Source: Verrucomicrobiota bacterium
GTDB taxonomy: Bacteria > Verrucomicrobiota > Kiritimatiellia > RFP12 > UBA1067
Length of the DNA stretch: 64,000 nucleotides
Assembly (NCBI GenBank): GCA_023269675.1
Contig: JAHFSX010000005.1
Location: forward strand, 124,001-188,000
Direction: 5' to 3'
Of this stretch, positions 28,863 through 36,640 are shown piece after piece. The first letter of the stretch is position 1; each line of letters opens with the position of its first letter. Below the pieces are notes generated by a model. The model saw nothing but the letters and a program-made list of their open reading frames with translations, searched no databases and was not told where the DNA came from. The position numbers and the translations under genes are program-made.

Positions 28863-28902
28863 GGCCCGCCCCGCATATGTGGGGACGGGCCTATTGTTTT
28901 TG
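28863..28902 (+). terminator. Rho-independent terminator after the DUF3494 gene
   Basis: GGCCCGCCCC and GGGGACGGGCC form a stem around CATATG-containing loop, followed by TATTGTTTTTG. It lies 28 bp after the stop codon at 28835. Confidence 0.8.
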
Positions 28903-28972
28903 CGAAATGAGATCCGCCAGGACAATGCTGCAGGTTGGAACCCCCGCCTCCGTTTGGGCATGCCTCTGTCCC

Positions 28973-29285
28973 CAGGTACGGGGTCGACGCCGGCGGGTGT
29001 TCTGGCCGGGGGCGGATATGCCTGTCCGCCGCGGATGCGTGGTTCCGGAGGAACAGTGTTGGACCGCGGGGGATCGCCCATTTCTGTCGGCAGGTAAGGG
29101 TGCGGTTCCGGCGGGGCGCCTTCGGGCCGGGGGCGGATATGCGTGTCCGCCGCGGATGTGTGGTTCCGGAGGAACACTGTTGGACCGCGGGGGATCGCCC
29201 ATTTCTGTCGGCAGGTACGGGTGCGTTTCCGGCGGGGCGCTTTCAGGCAGGGGGCAGACCTTCCTGTATCCGCCGGGATGACCGC
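28973..29285. repeat. Tandem 121-bp repeat (about 2.6 copies), non-coding
   Basis: Units begin near 28973, 29091 and 29212. The second and third are exactly 121 bp apart; the first is a few bases shorter. Each full unit has two hairpins, GGCGGA-tatgcgtg-TCCGCC and GTTCC-gga-GGAAC, and a shared block around CGCGGGGGATCGCCCATTTC. The 121-bp period is not a multiple of three, so no frame is maintained and coding is unlikely. The rest of the 28836-29480 gap holds the terminator and about 195 bp without a recognisable feature. Confidence 0.85.
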
Positions 29286-29480
29286 TTCCGAGTTCCGTCG
29301 CCAGTGTCGCACCGGTCGTTAGTCCAGCGTCTAAATATAGGAACGCGAAGACCGGCAGGGCCGGTGCTCCGAGCCGCCGCTCATCGTATGAGAAGGGCGA
29401 CACGGAGTGCGCGTCCTGCCGGTCAATACAGAAGCTTTTTAACTGTACAGGCTATCCGGGTTTGGCCTTCGACCGCCACG

Positions 29481-29876
29481 TCAGACGTTTCTTGTGCGAC
29501 CGGCCGCTTCAGTCAACAGCGCAGCTGCGCCCGACTTTTCCATCCACGTTTTCTCACGCAAGGCCGCGCGGAGCGCGACACAGCCCATGGCCACATAGGT
29601 CAAACCCAAGGCCATGCCGAGAAGAGCTTTCGCTTTCACGGTCCAGGGCAGCAGGATAAAGAGCCCCGCGTGGAGCATCACCACGCCTATGCAGATCAGG
29701 CCGATCACCAGCCCCATCCCCAGCAGGCCGATCGCCGACAGCCTGACTATCCGCACGCCGTGCAAATAGGATTTTGCGGCTTCGATGTTGAGCAGTTGAA
29801 TCGAAAGCTGCCGGTAGTTGTCCAGCAGCTTGATCGCGATGAACGATTGAAGTCCCGTGAGCAGGTATTTGAACAT
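29481..29876 (-). CDS. Holin-like/YqjE-type membrane protein
   Basis: A 131-residue protein with an N-terminal amphipathic region (MFKYLLTGLQSFIAIKLLDN) and two hydrophobic segments (SAIGLLGMGLVIGLICIGVV and ALLGMALGLTYVAMGCVAL). This two-helix pattern resembles phage-holin-superfamily 6/YqjE proteins that are commonly paired with DUF883 (YqjD) proteins, as here: its ATG is 22 bp after the DUF883 stop. GGCGG precedes the ATG. Family assignment rests on topology and neighbourhood, not on a strong motif. Confidence 0.65.
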   Translation of the reverse strand: MFKYLLTGLQSFIAIKLLDNYRQLSIQLLNIEAAKSYLHGVRIVRLSAIGLLGMGLVIGLICIGVVMLHAGLFILLPWTVKAKALLGMALGLTYVAMGCVALRAALREKTWMEKSGAAALLTEAAGRTRNV

Positions 29877-29898
29877 AGGCCCGCCTTATTGGACGCTG

Positions 29899-30246
29899 TT
29901 ATTTGGGGCTGCGGCCGAGAATGTAGCCGAACAGCAAGCCGATGACCGCCGTACCCCCGATGTAGGCCCACGGCTTCTGATGCACGCTCTTGTCCACGTC
30001 GTGGCTGAGTTCGCGGGCCTTCTCGACGCCCGCGTCCCGGGCATGCGCGGCCGCATCGGCCGCATGCTTCTTGGCGTCGGACAGCGACTTGACAAGACCA
30101 CTCTCGGTCTCGATGATAACGTCCCGCAAATGGGTGTATTTGTCGGACATGACGCTCTTCAGTTCGTCCTTCTTCTGCTTGGCCGCCTCCTCGAGAAGCT
30201 TCAGAGCGTCCGCGATGTTTTCACTGCCGGTTTTTGTGTTTTCCAT
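29899..30246 (-). CDS. DUF883 (YqjD/ElaB-like) membrane-anchored protein
   Basis: The 115-residue protein has a long charged helix (ALKLLEEAAKQKKDELKSVM, then KKHAADAAAHARDAGVEKA) and a single C-terminal anchor (YIGGTAVIGLLFGYILGR), the signature arrangement of YqjD/ElaB. These proteins tether ribosomes to the inner membrane in stationary phase in E. coli. The ATG at 30244-30246 has GGGAG upstream; the longer frame start at 30315 lies inside the promoter palindrome and is rejected. Promoter E lies 41 bp upstream. Confidence 0.88.
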   Translation of the reverse strand: MENTKTGSENIADALKLLEEAAKQKKDELKSVMSDKYTHLRDVIIETESGLVKSLSDAKKHAADAAAHARDAGVEKARELSHDVDKSVHQKPWAYIGGTAVIGLLFGYILGRSPK

Positions 30247-30286
30247 GATGATTCTCCCTCTTTGGTTTCTTGTTCTTACGGTTGAA

Positions 30287-30331
30287 AGGGTACACGCTCG
30301 TGCAAGCCGCGGCAATGGGGTCTAACCCTAC
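30287..30331 (-). promoter_or_regulatory. Shared-palindrome promoter E (DUF883 and holin-like genes)
   Basis: Minus strand GTAGGGTTAGACCCCAT (30331-30315), 22 bases, TACCCT (30292-30287). The predicted start near 30280 is about 35 bases before the DUF883 ATG and just after the stop of the upstream YXWGXW gene at 30346. Confidence 0.7.
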
Positions 30332-30345
30332 GCCGTGTTAGCGCC

Positions 30346-32163
30346 CTACTTTTTGCGAGAATCCTTGCCCTTGTTTTCCCGGTCTTCGTCAGTTGGGCGA
30401 GAGGGCGGTCCCTTCTGGAAGAGGCCCGGCGCTCCTGATCTGCCGACAACAGGGGGTGCCGGAATCCGGACCCGTTCCGGTTGGGATACGCGGGTCTCAC
30501 GGGGCGGCACGAACGCGGGGTCGCGTGGCTTGGCCGCCTCCCGGCGCTCGGCTTGCGGCGGCGCGGCGGGTTTGCGCTCAGCCTGAGGCTGGACGGTCTC
30601 CCGGCGCTCGGCGGGCGGCTGGACAGTCTCCCTGCGCTCGGCTTGCGTCGGCGCGGAGGGTTTGCGCTCGGCCTGCGGCTGGACAGTCTCCCGGCGCTCG
30701 GCGGGCGGCTGGACAGTCTCCCTGCGCTCGGCTTGCGTCGGCGCGGAGGGTTTGCGCTCGGCCTGCGGCTGGACGGTCTCCCGGCGCTCGGCCGGTTGCG
30801 TTACGGCCGGTCTGCGCTCCCTAGACGGCTGGTCAGTCTCCCGGCGCTCAGCCGGCTGCGTCACCGTGGCTTTGTGCTCTTTGGATGGTTTGACGGTCTT
30901 TGTGTCCGCCTCCGACTCCCACCGGCTCCGCTCGTCGCGGAACGTGTGAACGGCGTTTGCCTGTTTGGATATCTTTTGCCGCGCGTCGGTGTTGATCCGC
31001 TCGAATTTAATCGGGGTCTCCCGGCGGGAGGCGACAGCGGTTATCTGCTGGGCCACTTGAAAAGCCCGGCGTTGCGATTCGGGCAGCTTGGCCGTCCGAG
31101 ATTCCTGCTCGCGGAAAGTCCGGGCCGGGCGCAGATCCTTGTCGCCGCGGCGGCGATTGTAATCGTCCCGTCCACGCTGTTCCCAGCGGGGTTCGGACCT
31201 GTGGTTCTGCCAACGGTCATGTTCGTAGATCGGGTCGTACCAGGAGTGGCGCTGCCGGCTGTCGAACCACGGGTAGATTCCGACGCGCAGGTAAGCGTCG
31301 TCGTAATAATCGCCGAAGTAGTAGTGGCTGTAACGCGGATACGCAAACAGGCTGACCCGCAGCAAACCCACGTCGATGACGATGCTGGGAGAGAACGTGT
31401 AGCCTGAACGCCCATAGTACCCCGCAGGGAAATAGATGGGCGCGAACAAGACGCCCCGGCGTTCCAGCGAGTAATCCCAGTGGCCAGCGGCGAAGATGTA
31501 GCCCCGCGGCGTCACGAGGTAGTGCGACGGCACCCACACCCAGTTCGGCTGAGCCGCCAGCCAGTAGCCGCCCCGCCGCACATACTGGCCCTGGACCCAG
31601 TACATGCAGGGCGGCACCCAGATCGTGTCTTCTGAGGGCGGGGGGCCCAGCGGTTCCACATCATCGTCCGTCGGCGGGGCGGGAAGATATTCGATCTCTT
31701 GAGCTCCGGCAGGCGTCCAGAAACCGGCCACCCACTCCCAGCCCCCGGAGACCGGAGACCAGTAGCCGGGCACCCAGGACATTCGCGGCGGAGCCACGCG
31801 CCAGCAGGCGCTGACCCAGATGTAGCCATGTCTGTCCGCATCCCATGACCAGTACCCCGGTATCCAGACGAACTGTTGGCCTTGGGGCCTTTCCTCCGGA
31901 GGGAGTTCCTCGATGTTCGGCGGCGGTCGGTCAGGGGCGACCAGACCCGCCTGAAGTTGTATGTTCACGGGTTCGGCGAAAGCCTCGTGCACGGGACCTC
32001 GGCTCAGAACCTCAGGTTGCTCTTGGTTCGGCAGTGCGGGAGGAGCGTACTGCTGCTCCGGCGACGAGGGCTGGGCAACGGCGGCGGATGACAAACCACC
32101 CAAAGAGGTCATTGCGAGAAGTGCAATGGCCCATCTTGCAGGACGCGAACTGTATTGGTGCAT
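30346..32163 (-). CDS. YXWGXW-repeat envelope protein with minisatellite tail
   Basis: The 605-residue protein has a signal peptide (SRPARWAIALLAMTSLGGLS, cleavage after VAQ). Residues about 95-260 contain repeated aromatic WxPGYW units (FVWIPGYWSWD, MSWVPGYWSPV, EWVAGFWTP, WVPSHYLVTPRGYIFAAGHW), the YXWGXW pattern of envelope proteins. A Tyr-rich region and an Arg/Asp-rich segment follow. The C-terminus is a low-complexity series of ERRETVQP/AERKPSAP ten-residue repeats. GGAGG lies eight bases before the ATG at 32161-32163. Function is unknown; likely surface or periplasmic. It may be cotranscribed with the lipoprotein gene at 32379, 215 bp upstream. Confidence 0.82.
   Translation of the reverse strand: MHQYSSRPARWAIALLAMTSLGGLSSAAVAQPSSPEQQYAPPALPNQEQPEVLSRGPVHEAFAEPVNIQLQAGLVAPDRPPPNIEELPPEERPQGQQFVWIPGYWSWDADRHGYIWVSACWRVAPPRMSWVPGYWSPVSGGWEWVAGFWTPAGAQEIEYLPAPPTDDDVEPLGPPPSEDTIWVPPCMYWVQGQYVRRGGYWLAAQPNWVWVPSHYLVTPRGYIFAAGHWDYSLERRGVLFAPIYFPAGYYGRSGYTFSPSIVIDVGLLRVSLFAYPRYSHYYFGDYYDDAYLRVGIYPWFDSRQRHSWYDPIYEHDRWQNHRSEPRWEQRGRDDYNRRRGDKDLRPARTFREQESRTAKLPESQRRAFQVAQQITAVASRRETPIKFERINTDARQKISKQANAVHTFRDERSRWESEADTKTVKPSKEHKATVTQPAERRETDQPSRERRPAVTQPAERRETVQPQAERKPSAPTQAERRETVQPPAERRETVQPQAERKPSAPTQAERRETVQPPAERRETVQPQAERKPAAPPQAERREAAKPRDPAFVPPRETRVSQPERVRIPAPPVVGRSGAPGLFQKGPPSRPTDEDRENKGKDSRKK
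30541..30890 (-). repeat. 30-bp minisatellite in the YXWGXW gene
   Basis: About eleven 30-bp units in frame, each coding a ten-residue AERRETVQP-like unit, with a 90-120 bp higher-order pattern (two near-identical blocks at about 30601-30690 and 30691-30780). The central units are nearly identical and the outer ones diverged, which suggests array length varies between strains. Confidence 0.85.
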
Positions 32164-32254
32164 AATCCACCCTCCACGAGGTGATCGACTGACAGACAAC
32201 GGACAGGATAAACGTTACGGCGTGACTTTCCCTTCGGCGGGCGGTGTTTTTCGA

Positions 32255-32276
32255 ACGCTCCGCGTTTCCGGAGCGT
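32255..32276. other. Perfect 8-bp stem-loop in the gap between two envelope genes
   Basis: ACGCTCCG and CGGAGCGT pair around a six-base loop in the 215-bp gap 32164-32378. No U-run follows on the minus strand, so it is not a convincing terminator; it could slow decay or attenuate read-through into the YXWGXW gene. Confidence 0.35.
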
Positions 32277-32378
32277 GCCGCAGCATGGTCACTGTATCTC
32301 GACACCGCTCACGACAGGTGCGGAGGGCGCCCCGGCATTTGGGTATGTGGGGCCGCCCCTCTTTTCCGAAACAGGGGG

Positions 32379-32699
32379 CTATCTCCCTCTGTGCTCGGGT
32401 TTGTGCCCTTTGTCATACCCATGGCCGCCATCCTTGTACCGGACCTCTCTGGGATAGCGGTCTCGCGGCAGGTTGTTCCACGGGCCGCTCCTCGAGCGCG
32501 AGTAGTACCAGTTGTCATTCTGGTAATGATAGTGATATCCGCCTTGGACGTAGTATGGCTCCGTCTCCAGCACGACGAGAGGCGGAAGAGGCGGTGCCAA
32601 CAACATAGCCTCGCCGTGACGTTCGGGCACGAGCAGGCACCCCGTGAGCATGCCCGTCGAAAGCAGTCCGGCCAACATGATGTTTTTCTTTGCGGTCAT
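32379..32699 (-). CDS. Small lipoprotein, Tyr/His-rich
   Basis: A 106-residue protein beginning MTAKKNIMLAGLLSTGMLTG with lipobox M-L-T-G-C, followed by VPERHGEAMLLAPPLPPLV and an aromatic tail (YYVQGGYHYHYQNDNWYYS) then a basic His/Gly-rich end. GGAGG lies seven bases before the ATG at 32697-32699. The tail resembles short secreted proteins found beside YXWGXW genes. The palindrome promoter F lies about 260 bp upstream, giving an unusually long leader. Function unknown. Confidence 0.78.
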   Translation of the reverse strand: MTAKKNIMLAGLLSTGMLTGCLLVPERHGEAMLLAPPLPPLVVLETEPYYVQGGYHYHYQNDNWYYSRSRSGPWNNLPRDRYPREVRYKDGGHGYDKGHKPEHRGR

Positions 32700-32958
32700 A
32701 ACAATCCCTCCTTCTGTTTCAGTTCGTTCCTGGTTGCACGTGTGCGCACTGGACACTGTCGCCTCATGCGGCCGCGCCCCTCTCTCCCCGTCACCTCTGC
32801 CGCCACAATGGCGACACCGGGCCTGCTGTCACCGGTTCGCCGCGACGTCCGGGGCAGACTGCCCGCGCACGAACGGCAACGCCTGGCGCGGCCAATACCT
32901 TTCCAAGGGCCTCCCTCGCAAGCCATCCCGGTTTCTCTTGCATTTCTTAACTGTAAAC

Positions 32959-33003
32959 ATTTTACTCTGCGTGCTCATCCCTTGCTATGGGGTTTAACCC
33001 TAC
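32959..33003 (-). promoter_or_regulatory. Shared-palindrome promoter F (lipoprotein, perhaps YXWGXW gene)
   Basis: Minus strand GTAGGGTTAAACCCCAT (33003-32987), 22 bases, TAAAAT (32964-32959). It sits 38 bp after the mlaA stop. The gap 32700-33040 holds this promoter and about 250 bp of leader in which no convincing gene is seen; a 76-codon frame ending on the lipoprotein ATG has atypical composition. Confidence 0.7.
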
Positions 33004-33040
33004 TGTGGCGCTCAGGACGTCAGAAGGAGAGCGGTAACGG

Positions 33041-33880
33041 TCACTCCGTCGGCAGGGGGCCCTCCGGGCGCGCGCTCTGCCCGGCCCCGTTCCTGAGGAG
33101 GTTTCGGCGATACTGATAGTAGGCGTCGCGCAGCGCGACGTAGGGGTCGATGGCGGCTTTCTTGAAGTCCTCGTAGTCGCCGATCCGCAGCGACGTGCCG
33201 TTCACGGTGTCGTACGATTTGATGCCCGCGTTGTACCAGAAATCGGGGACCAGATAGTTGACCGGATCGAGAAACATGTCGCCAACATAGCCCACGGTGT
33301 CCCGCACATTGGACGGTCCGAGCACAGGCCAGTTGAAGTAGATGGAGGTCCCGCATCCGTAGCTCCCCAGCGTCTGGCCGAGATCCTCGTTGCGTTTTTC
33401 CATGTGCCACCGGTTGCGTGCCGGGTCGCCGAAACCCGCCACGCCGACGGTGGTGTTGATGGCGAAGCGCTCGATCTCAACCCATGCGCCCTCGAATTCG
33501 GCCTGGAGCGCGCAGTTCACGAGCCTCACAGGCGTGGCAATATTGGAGAAGAAGTTTTTCACGCAGCGCCGCGCCGGCTGCGGCACGACTTTGGCGTAGC
33601 CCTTGGCCACCGGTTTCAGGACCCAGAAATACAGCTTGTCGTTGAAATGATAGAACGCCCGGTTGACCGGTTCGAGGGGATCCGACACCTCAATCGGCTG
33701 GGACGACAGCACGACCCCGGGTGTCTCGCCAATTCCCGGCAGGTCCGTTTCCGCGCCTGGTTCGGCGCTGGCCGCGAGTTGCGGCGAGGCGGCCGCGTCG
33801 CGCATGCGGTCAGGTGACGTGCTGCGGCATCCGGCGCAGCCAATGAGCAGAATGGCGCAGAGTCGGAACAGGGTATTCAT
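33041..33880 (-). CDS. mlaA: MlaA (VacJ) outer-membrane lipoprotein
   Basis: The 279-residue protein starts MNTLFRLCAILLIGCAGC, a lipoprotein signal with Cys in the G-C-A-G-C box. It then carries the MlaA core: DPLEPVNRAFYHFNDKLYFW, ARRCVKNFFSNIATPVRLVN, GFGDPARNRWHMEKRNEDLG, GTSIYFNWPVLGPSNVRDTV and PVNYL. MlaA extracts mislocalised phospholipids from the outer leaflet and passes them to MlaC. Its ATG overlaps the mlaC stop by four bases. It is the last gene of mlaEFDCA. Confidence 0.96.
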   Translation of the reverse strand: MNTLFRLCAILLIGCAGCRSTSPDRMRDAAASPQLAASAEPGAETDLPGIGETPGVVLSSQPIEVSDPLEPVNRAFYHFNDKLYFWVLKPVAKGYAKVVPQPARRCVKNFFSNIATPVRLVNCALQAEFEGAWVEIERFAINTTVGVAGFGDPARNRWHMEKRNEDLGQTLGSYGCGTSIYFNWPVLGPSNVRDTVGYVGDMFLDPVNYLVPDFWYNAGIKSYDTVNGTSLRIGDYEDFKKAAIDPYVALRDAYYQYRRNLLRNGAGQSARPEGPLPTE

Positions 33881-34545
33881 AGCACGCCCTCTCCTGTTTT
33901 CGGCCCCGTCGCCGGACGGGGTGTCTCCCCCGCAGGCTCGGCGGCGCTGGCGGCAATTTTGGCCTTAATCCGGCTGATCAGGGTGTCATACGACGAACTG
34001 TTCAGGACGGCGCCGATCTGGCTGCGGTAGTTGTTCACCAGGCTGACCCCCTCGATGCTGACGTCATAAACCAGCCATTCCGCCCCCTTCTTCAGAACGC
34101 GGTAACTGACCGGGATGTCGGTGCCTTTGAGGGTGGAAATCACCACGTCCACCACCCCGTACGTCCCGTCCACCTTGTCGCCCTTGTACAGGATCTTTTC
34201 GCCGGAGTAGCTCTCGATTTTTGACATGTAGTTCTTCTCGATCAGTTCGCTGAAAAGACCGGTGAACTCGGCGCGTTGCGGCTCGGACAACTCGCGCCAG
34301 TGTTTCCCGATGGCGCTGCGGGCCATGGACGCCCAGTCGAAGCGCTCGTCAATCATCCTCCGCATCTGTCTCTGCCGCTCCGTGTCTTTGCCCGCGCCTT
34401 TCAGGGCGGGGTCTTGCACGATGGCGAGGATCTTGTCGGTGGTTTGCCGGATTTGGTCCGAGGGGCCGCCCGCCAGAGCGAGGGCAGGGGCACAGAAGGC
34501 CAGGAGCAGCAGGCGCAGAAGCGGGTGTTTGCGTGAAGTTTTCAT
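33877..34545 (-). CDS. mlaC: MlaC periplasmic phospholipid carrier
   Basis: A 222-residue protein with signal peptide MKTSRKHPLLRLLLLAFCAP ending near ALAGG. The MlaC/Ttg2D fold is recognised from IDERFDWASMARSAIGKHW, FTGLFSELIEKNYMSKIESY, and VSYRVLKKGAEWLVYDVSIE-GVSLVNNYR-Q. It shuttles phospholipid between MlaA and the MlaFED complex. The C-terminal tail is Ala/Pro-rich and probably disordered. It starts 26 bp after mlaD and overlaps mlaA. Confidence 0.95.
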   Translation of the reverse strand: MKTSRKHPLLRLLLLAFCAPALALAGGPSDQIRQTTDKILAIVQDPALKGAGKDTERQRQMRRMIDERFDWASMARSAIGKHWRELSEPQRAEFTGLFSELIEKNYMSKIESYSGEKILYKGDKVDGTYGVVDVVISTLKGTDIPVSYRVLKKGAEWLVYDVSIEGVSLVNNYRSQIGAVLNSSSYDTLISRIKAKIAASAAEPAGETPRPATGPKTGEGVL

Positions 34546-34571
34546 CGTCGTTCCCTTTCAGGGGGTGGGTG

Positions 34572-35015
34572 TCATAGATTGCCGAACGCGTACTTGCTGA
34601 TGAGGGCTTCGATATCCAAGGCCGATTCCGTCTGGCGGATGCGCCCGCCCGGCTTGATGATTTCGTCCGCGGCGCCGGCGCTGATCTGAATGAACTTTTC
34701 GCCGATCAGGCCGCGGGTCTTGACCGACACCACGGCATCCTCGTGAATCTCCAGGCCGGGATTGATTTGCAGGACCACGCGGGCCTCGTAGTCCTCGAGG
34801 CGGATGCTATCCACGAGACCGATGTCGACGCCGGCGACCACCACCGGTGAACCGGTCCTCAGACCACCGATATCGCTGAAGATGGCGAATACGGTGTAGC
34901 CGGGCTTGCCCCACACATCGATTTTGCCCATCTTGATGGAGAGGTATGCCAGGCACAGGAGGCCGATGACCATGAAGATCCCCACGGTCAGTTCGAGATT
35001 CAACCGTCCTTTCAT
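34572..35015 (-). CDS. mlaD: MlaD MCE-domain substrate-binding protein
   Basis: The 147-residue protein has one N-terminal membrane helix (VGIFMVIGLLCLAYLSIKMG) and a single MCE domain (GLRTGSPVVVAGVDIGLVDS, KTRGLIGEKFIQISAGAADE). MlaD forms the hexameric ring on the ABC transporter MlaFE. Its ATG overlaps the mlaF stop by four bases. Confidence 0.95.
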   Translation of the reverse strand: MKGRLNLELTVGIFMVIGLLCLAYLSIKMGKIDVWGKPGYTVFAIFSDIGGLRTGSPVVVAGVDIGLVDSIRLEDYEARVVLQINPGLEIHEDAVVSVKTRGLIGEKFIQISAGAADEIIKPGGRIRQTESALDIEALISKYAFGNL

Positions 35016-35812
35016 ACTGTACCCTCCTGTCGTTCTTGCACGTTTGCTTCAGCCGGAACCGGTTCCCCAAAACGGAAGGCATCCGTTGGCAGACTTCCCC
35101 GGATAAAATCCCTTACGATGGTGTCGTCGGTCTTGAAAATTTCCTGCGGCGTGCCGACAAACCGGATGACGCCCCCATACAGCACGGCCACTTTCTGGAC
35201 GAACGAAAAGACCGCGGGGATGGCATGGGACACAACGATGCCGCTGAACCCGAGACGCTTGTGCGTGTCGGCGATAAGCGCGTGGATGGAGTGGACGATG
35301 ATCGGATCGAGCCCCGTGGTGGGCTCGTCAAACAGCATGATCTCCGGCGAGCGCACGAGCGCCCGGGCGAGCGCCGCGCGCTTCGCCATGCCGCCGCTCA
35401 ACTGGGCGGGATACTTGTCATCCGCGCCCGTCAGACCCACTTGCTCGAGTTCGCTCAGGACCCGCTCCCGCACGTCCTTCTCGTTCAGCCGGGTCTTCTC
35501 CCGCAGCGGAAAGGCCACGTTGTCGTAGACGGTCATGGAGTCGAACAGGGCGCCATTCTGGAACAGGAACCCGAAGCGGTTTCGCAGGGCGACCAGATCC
35601 GCGCGTTGGAGGTTCCACAGATCTTTTCCGTTGAATACGATCCGTCCGCTGTCCGGCCGCATCAGCCCGGCCACGTGCTTGAGGAGCACGCTCTTGCCTT
35701 CGCCGCTGGGGCCGATCAGAGCCACGACCTCGCCGTCCCGGACTTCGAGCGACGCCCCCTTGAGCACCTCGACTCCGTCAAACGATTTATGCAGGTTTTC
35801 AATCGCGATCAT
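35012..35812 (-). CDS. mlaF: MlaF ABC-transporter ATPase
   Basis: A 266-residue ATPase with Walker A GPSGEGKSVLLKH, signature LSGGMAKRAALARAL, Walker B IMLFDEPTTGLDP and the switch His in VVSHAIP. The family energises MlaE-mediated phospholipid transport. GATCATGATCGC surrounds the ATG at 35810-35812, eight bp after the mlaE stop. The LSGGM signature is typical of MlaF/TtgA rather than generic ATPases. Confidence 0.95.
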   Translation of the reverse strand: MIAIENLHKSFDGVEVLKGASLEVRDGEVVALIGPSGEGKSVLLKHVAGLMRPDSGRIVFNGKDLWNLQRADLVALRNRFGFLFQNGALFDSMTVYDNVAFPLREKTRLNEKDVRERVLSELEQVGLTGADDKYPAQLSGGMAKRAALARALVRSPEIMLFDEPTTGLDPIIVHSIHALIADTHKRLGFSGIVVSHAIPAVFSFVQKVAVLYGGVIRFVGTPQEIFKTDDTIVRDFIRGSLPTDAFRFGEPVPAEANVQERQEGTV

Positions 35813-35820
35813 GGTGCGCC

Positions 35821-36615
35821 TCAGAACAGAACGGACGTCAGGAAATAGTCGCAGATCAGAATCAGGACAGATGACAATACGACCGCCTGGGTTGTCGCCT
35901 TGCTCACGCCTTCCGCGCCGTAGCCGGCGTAGAACCCTTTATAGCAGCAAACCCAAGCGATGAGACCGCCAAAGCAGATCGACTTGTACAGGCCATTCAG
36001 GACATCCGACATGTCCATGTAATCGGTCATCGCCCCGAAGTACGTGCCAGAGGTGACGCCAAGGAGCTTGCCTCCGATCAGGTAGCCCCCCAAAATGCCG
36101 ACAACATCGAATATGGCCGTCAGCAGCGGAACGGAGATCAGCGCGGCCAAAAGATTGGGGACGACGAGGTACCGATAGGGGCTCAGGCCCAGAATCTCCA
36201 ACTCGTCGATCTGCTCCGTGATGCGCATGATGCCCAGCTCGGCCGTCACCGCAGAGCCCGCCCGCCCGGTCACCATCAGCGCGGCCATCACCGGCCCCAG
36301 CTCGCGCAACAGCGACAGGGCGACCATGGAGCCGAGAAACGCCGTAGAGCCCACCCGCGAGAGCGTGTAGAAGCCTTGAAAACCGAGCACCATGCCGGTG
36401 AACGCGCCGGTCAGCACGATCACCAGCATGGACCCGAAGCCGATGAACTGGATCTGTTTTAAAACACGGAAAAACTTCAGCGGCGGAGCGAAGGTGTAGA
36501 ACAGCGTCCGGCCGAGGAAGATCCCCATCCGGCCCAGCCCCCCGACTGCTGAAAGGGGTATCCGGCCCAGTTCCCTGAGCGGATCCAGAAGCCATCTGTC
36601 GGCCGGATTCCCCAT
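35821..36615 (-). CDS. mlaE: MlaE lipid ABC-transporter permease
   Basis: The 264-residue permease has about five membrane helices. Conserved stretches include FIGFGSMLVIVLTGAFTGMV, the ELGPVMAALMVTGRAGSAVT loop, AELGIMRITEQIDELEILGL and VVPNLLAALISVPLLTAIFD. GGTGG precedes the ATG by about six bases. First gene of mlaEFDCA; no MlaB (STAS) gene is adjacent, which is common outside Proteobacteria. The LA_2272-type gene ends 25 bp upstream, so the mla transcript probably begins further upstream. Confidence 0.95.
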   Translation of the reverse strand: MGNPADRWLLDPLRELGRIPLSAVGGLGRMGIFLGRTLFYTFAPPLKFFRVLKQIQFIGFGSMLVIVLTGAFTGMVLGFQGFYTLSRVGSTAFLGSMVALSLLRELGPVMAALMVTGRAGSAVTAELGIMRITEQIDELEILGLSPYRYLVVPNLLAALISVPLLTAIFDVVGILGGYLIGGKLLGVTSGTYFGAMTDYMDMSDVLNGLYKSICFGGLIAWVCCYKGFYAGYGAEGVSKATTQAVVLSSVLILICDYFLTSVLF

Positions 36616-36640
36616 GTGTTTCCACCCTTCGCGGTCGGTC

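Noticed and set aside
28973-29285. CRISPR array
   Set aside because: Units of 121 bp without short constant repeats alternating with unique spacers, and no cas genes.
28848-29312. Long frames across the 121-bp repeats on both strands
   Set aside because: A 121-bp period breaks the frame each unit, so the same DNA would be read in different frames; coding is not maintained.
32696-32926. A 76-codon minus-strand frame whose stop overlaps the lipoprotein ATG
   Set aside because: Overlap is suggestive but composition is Arg/Gly/Pro noise, no hydrophobic or conserved feature and a poor ribosome site.
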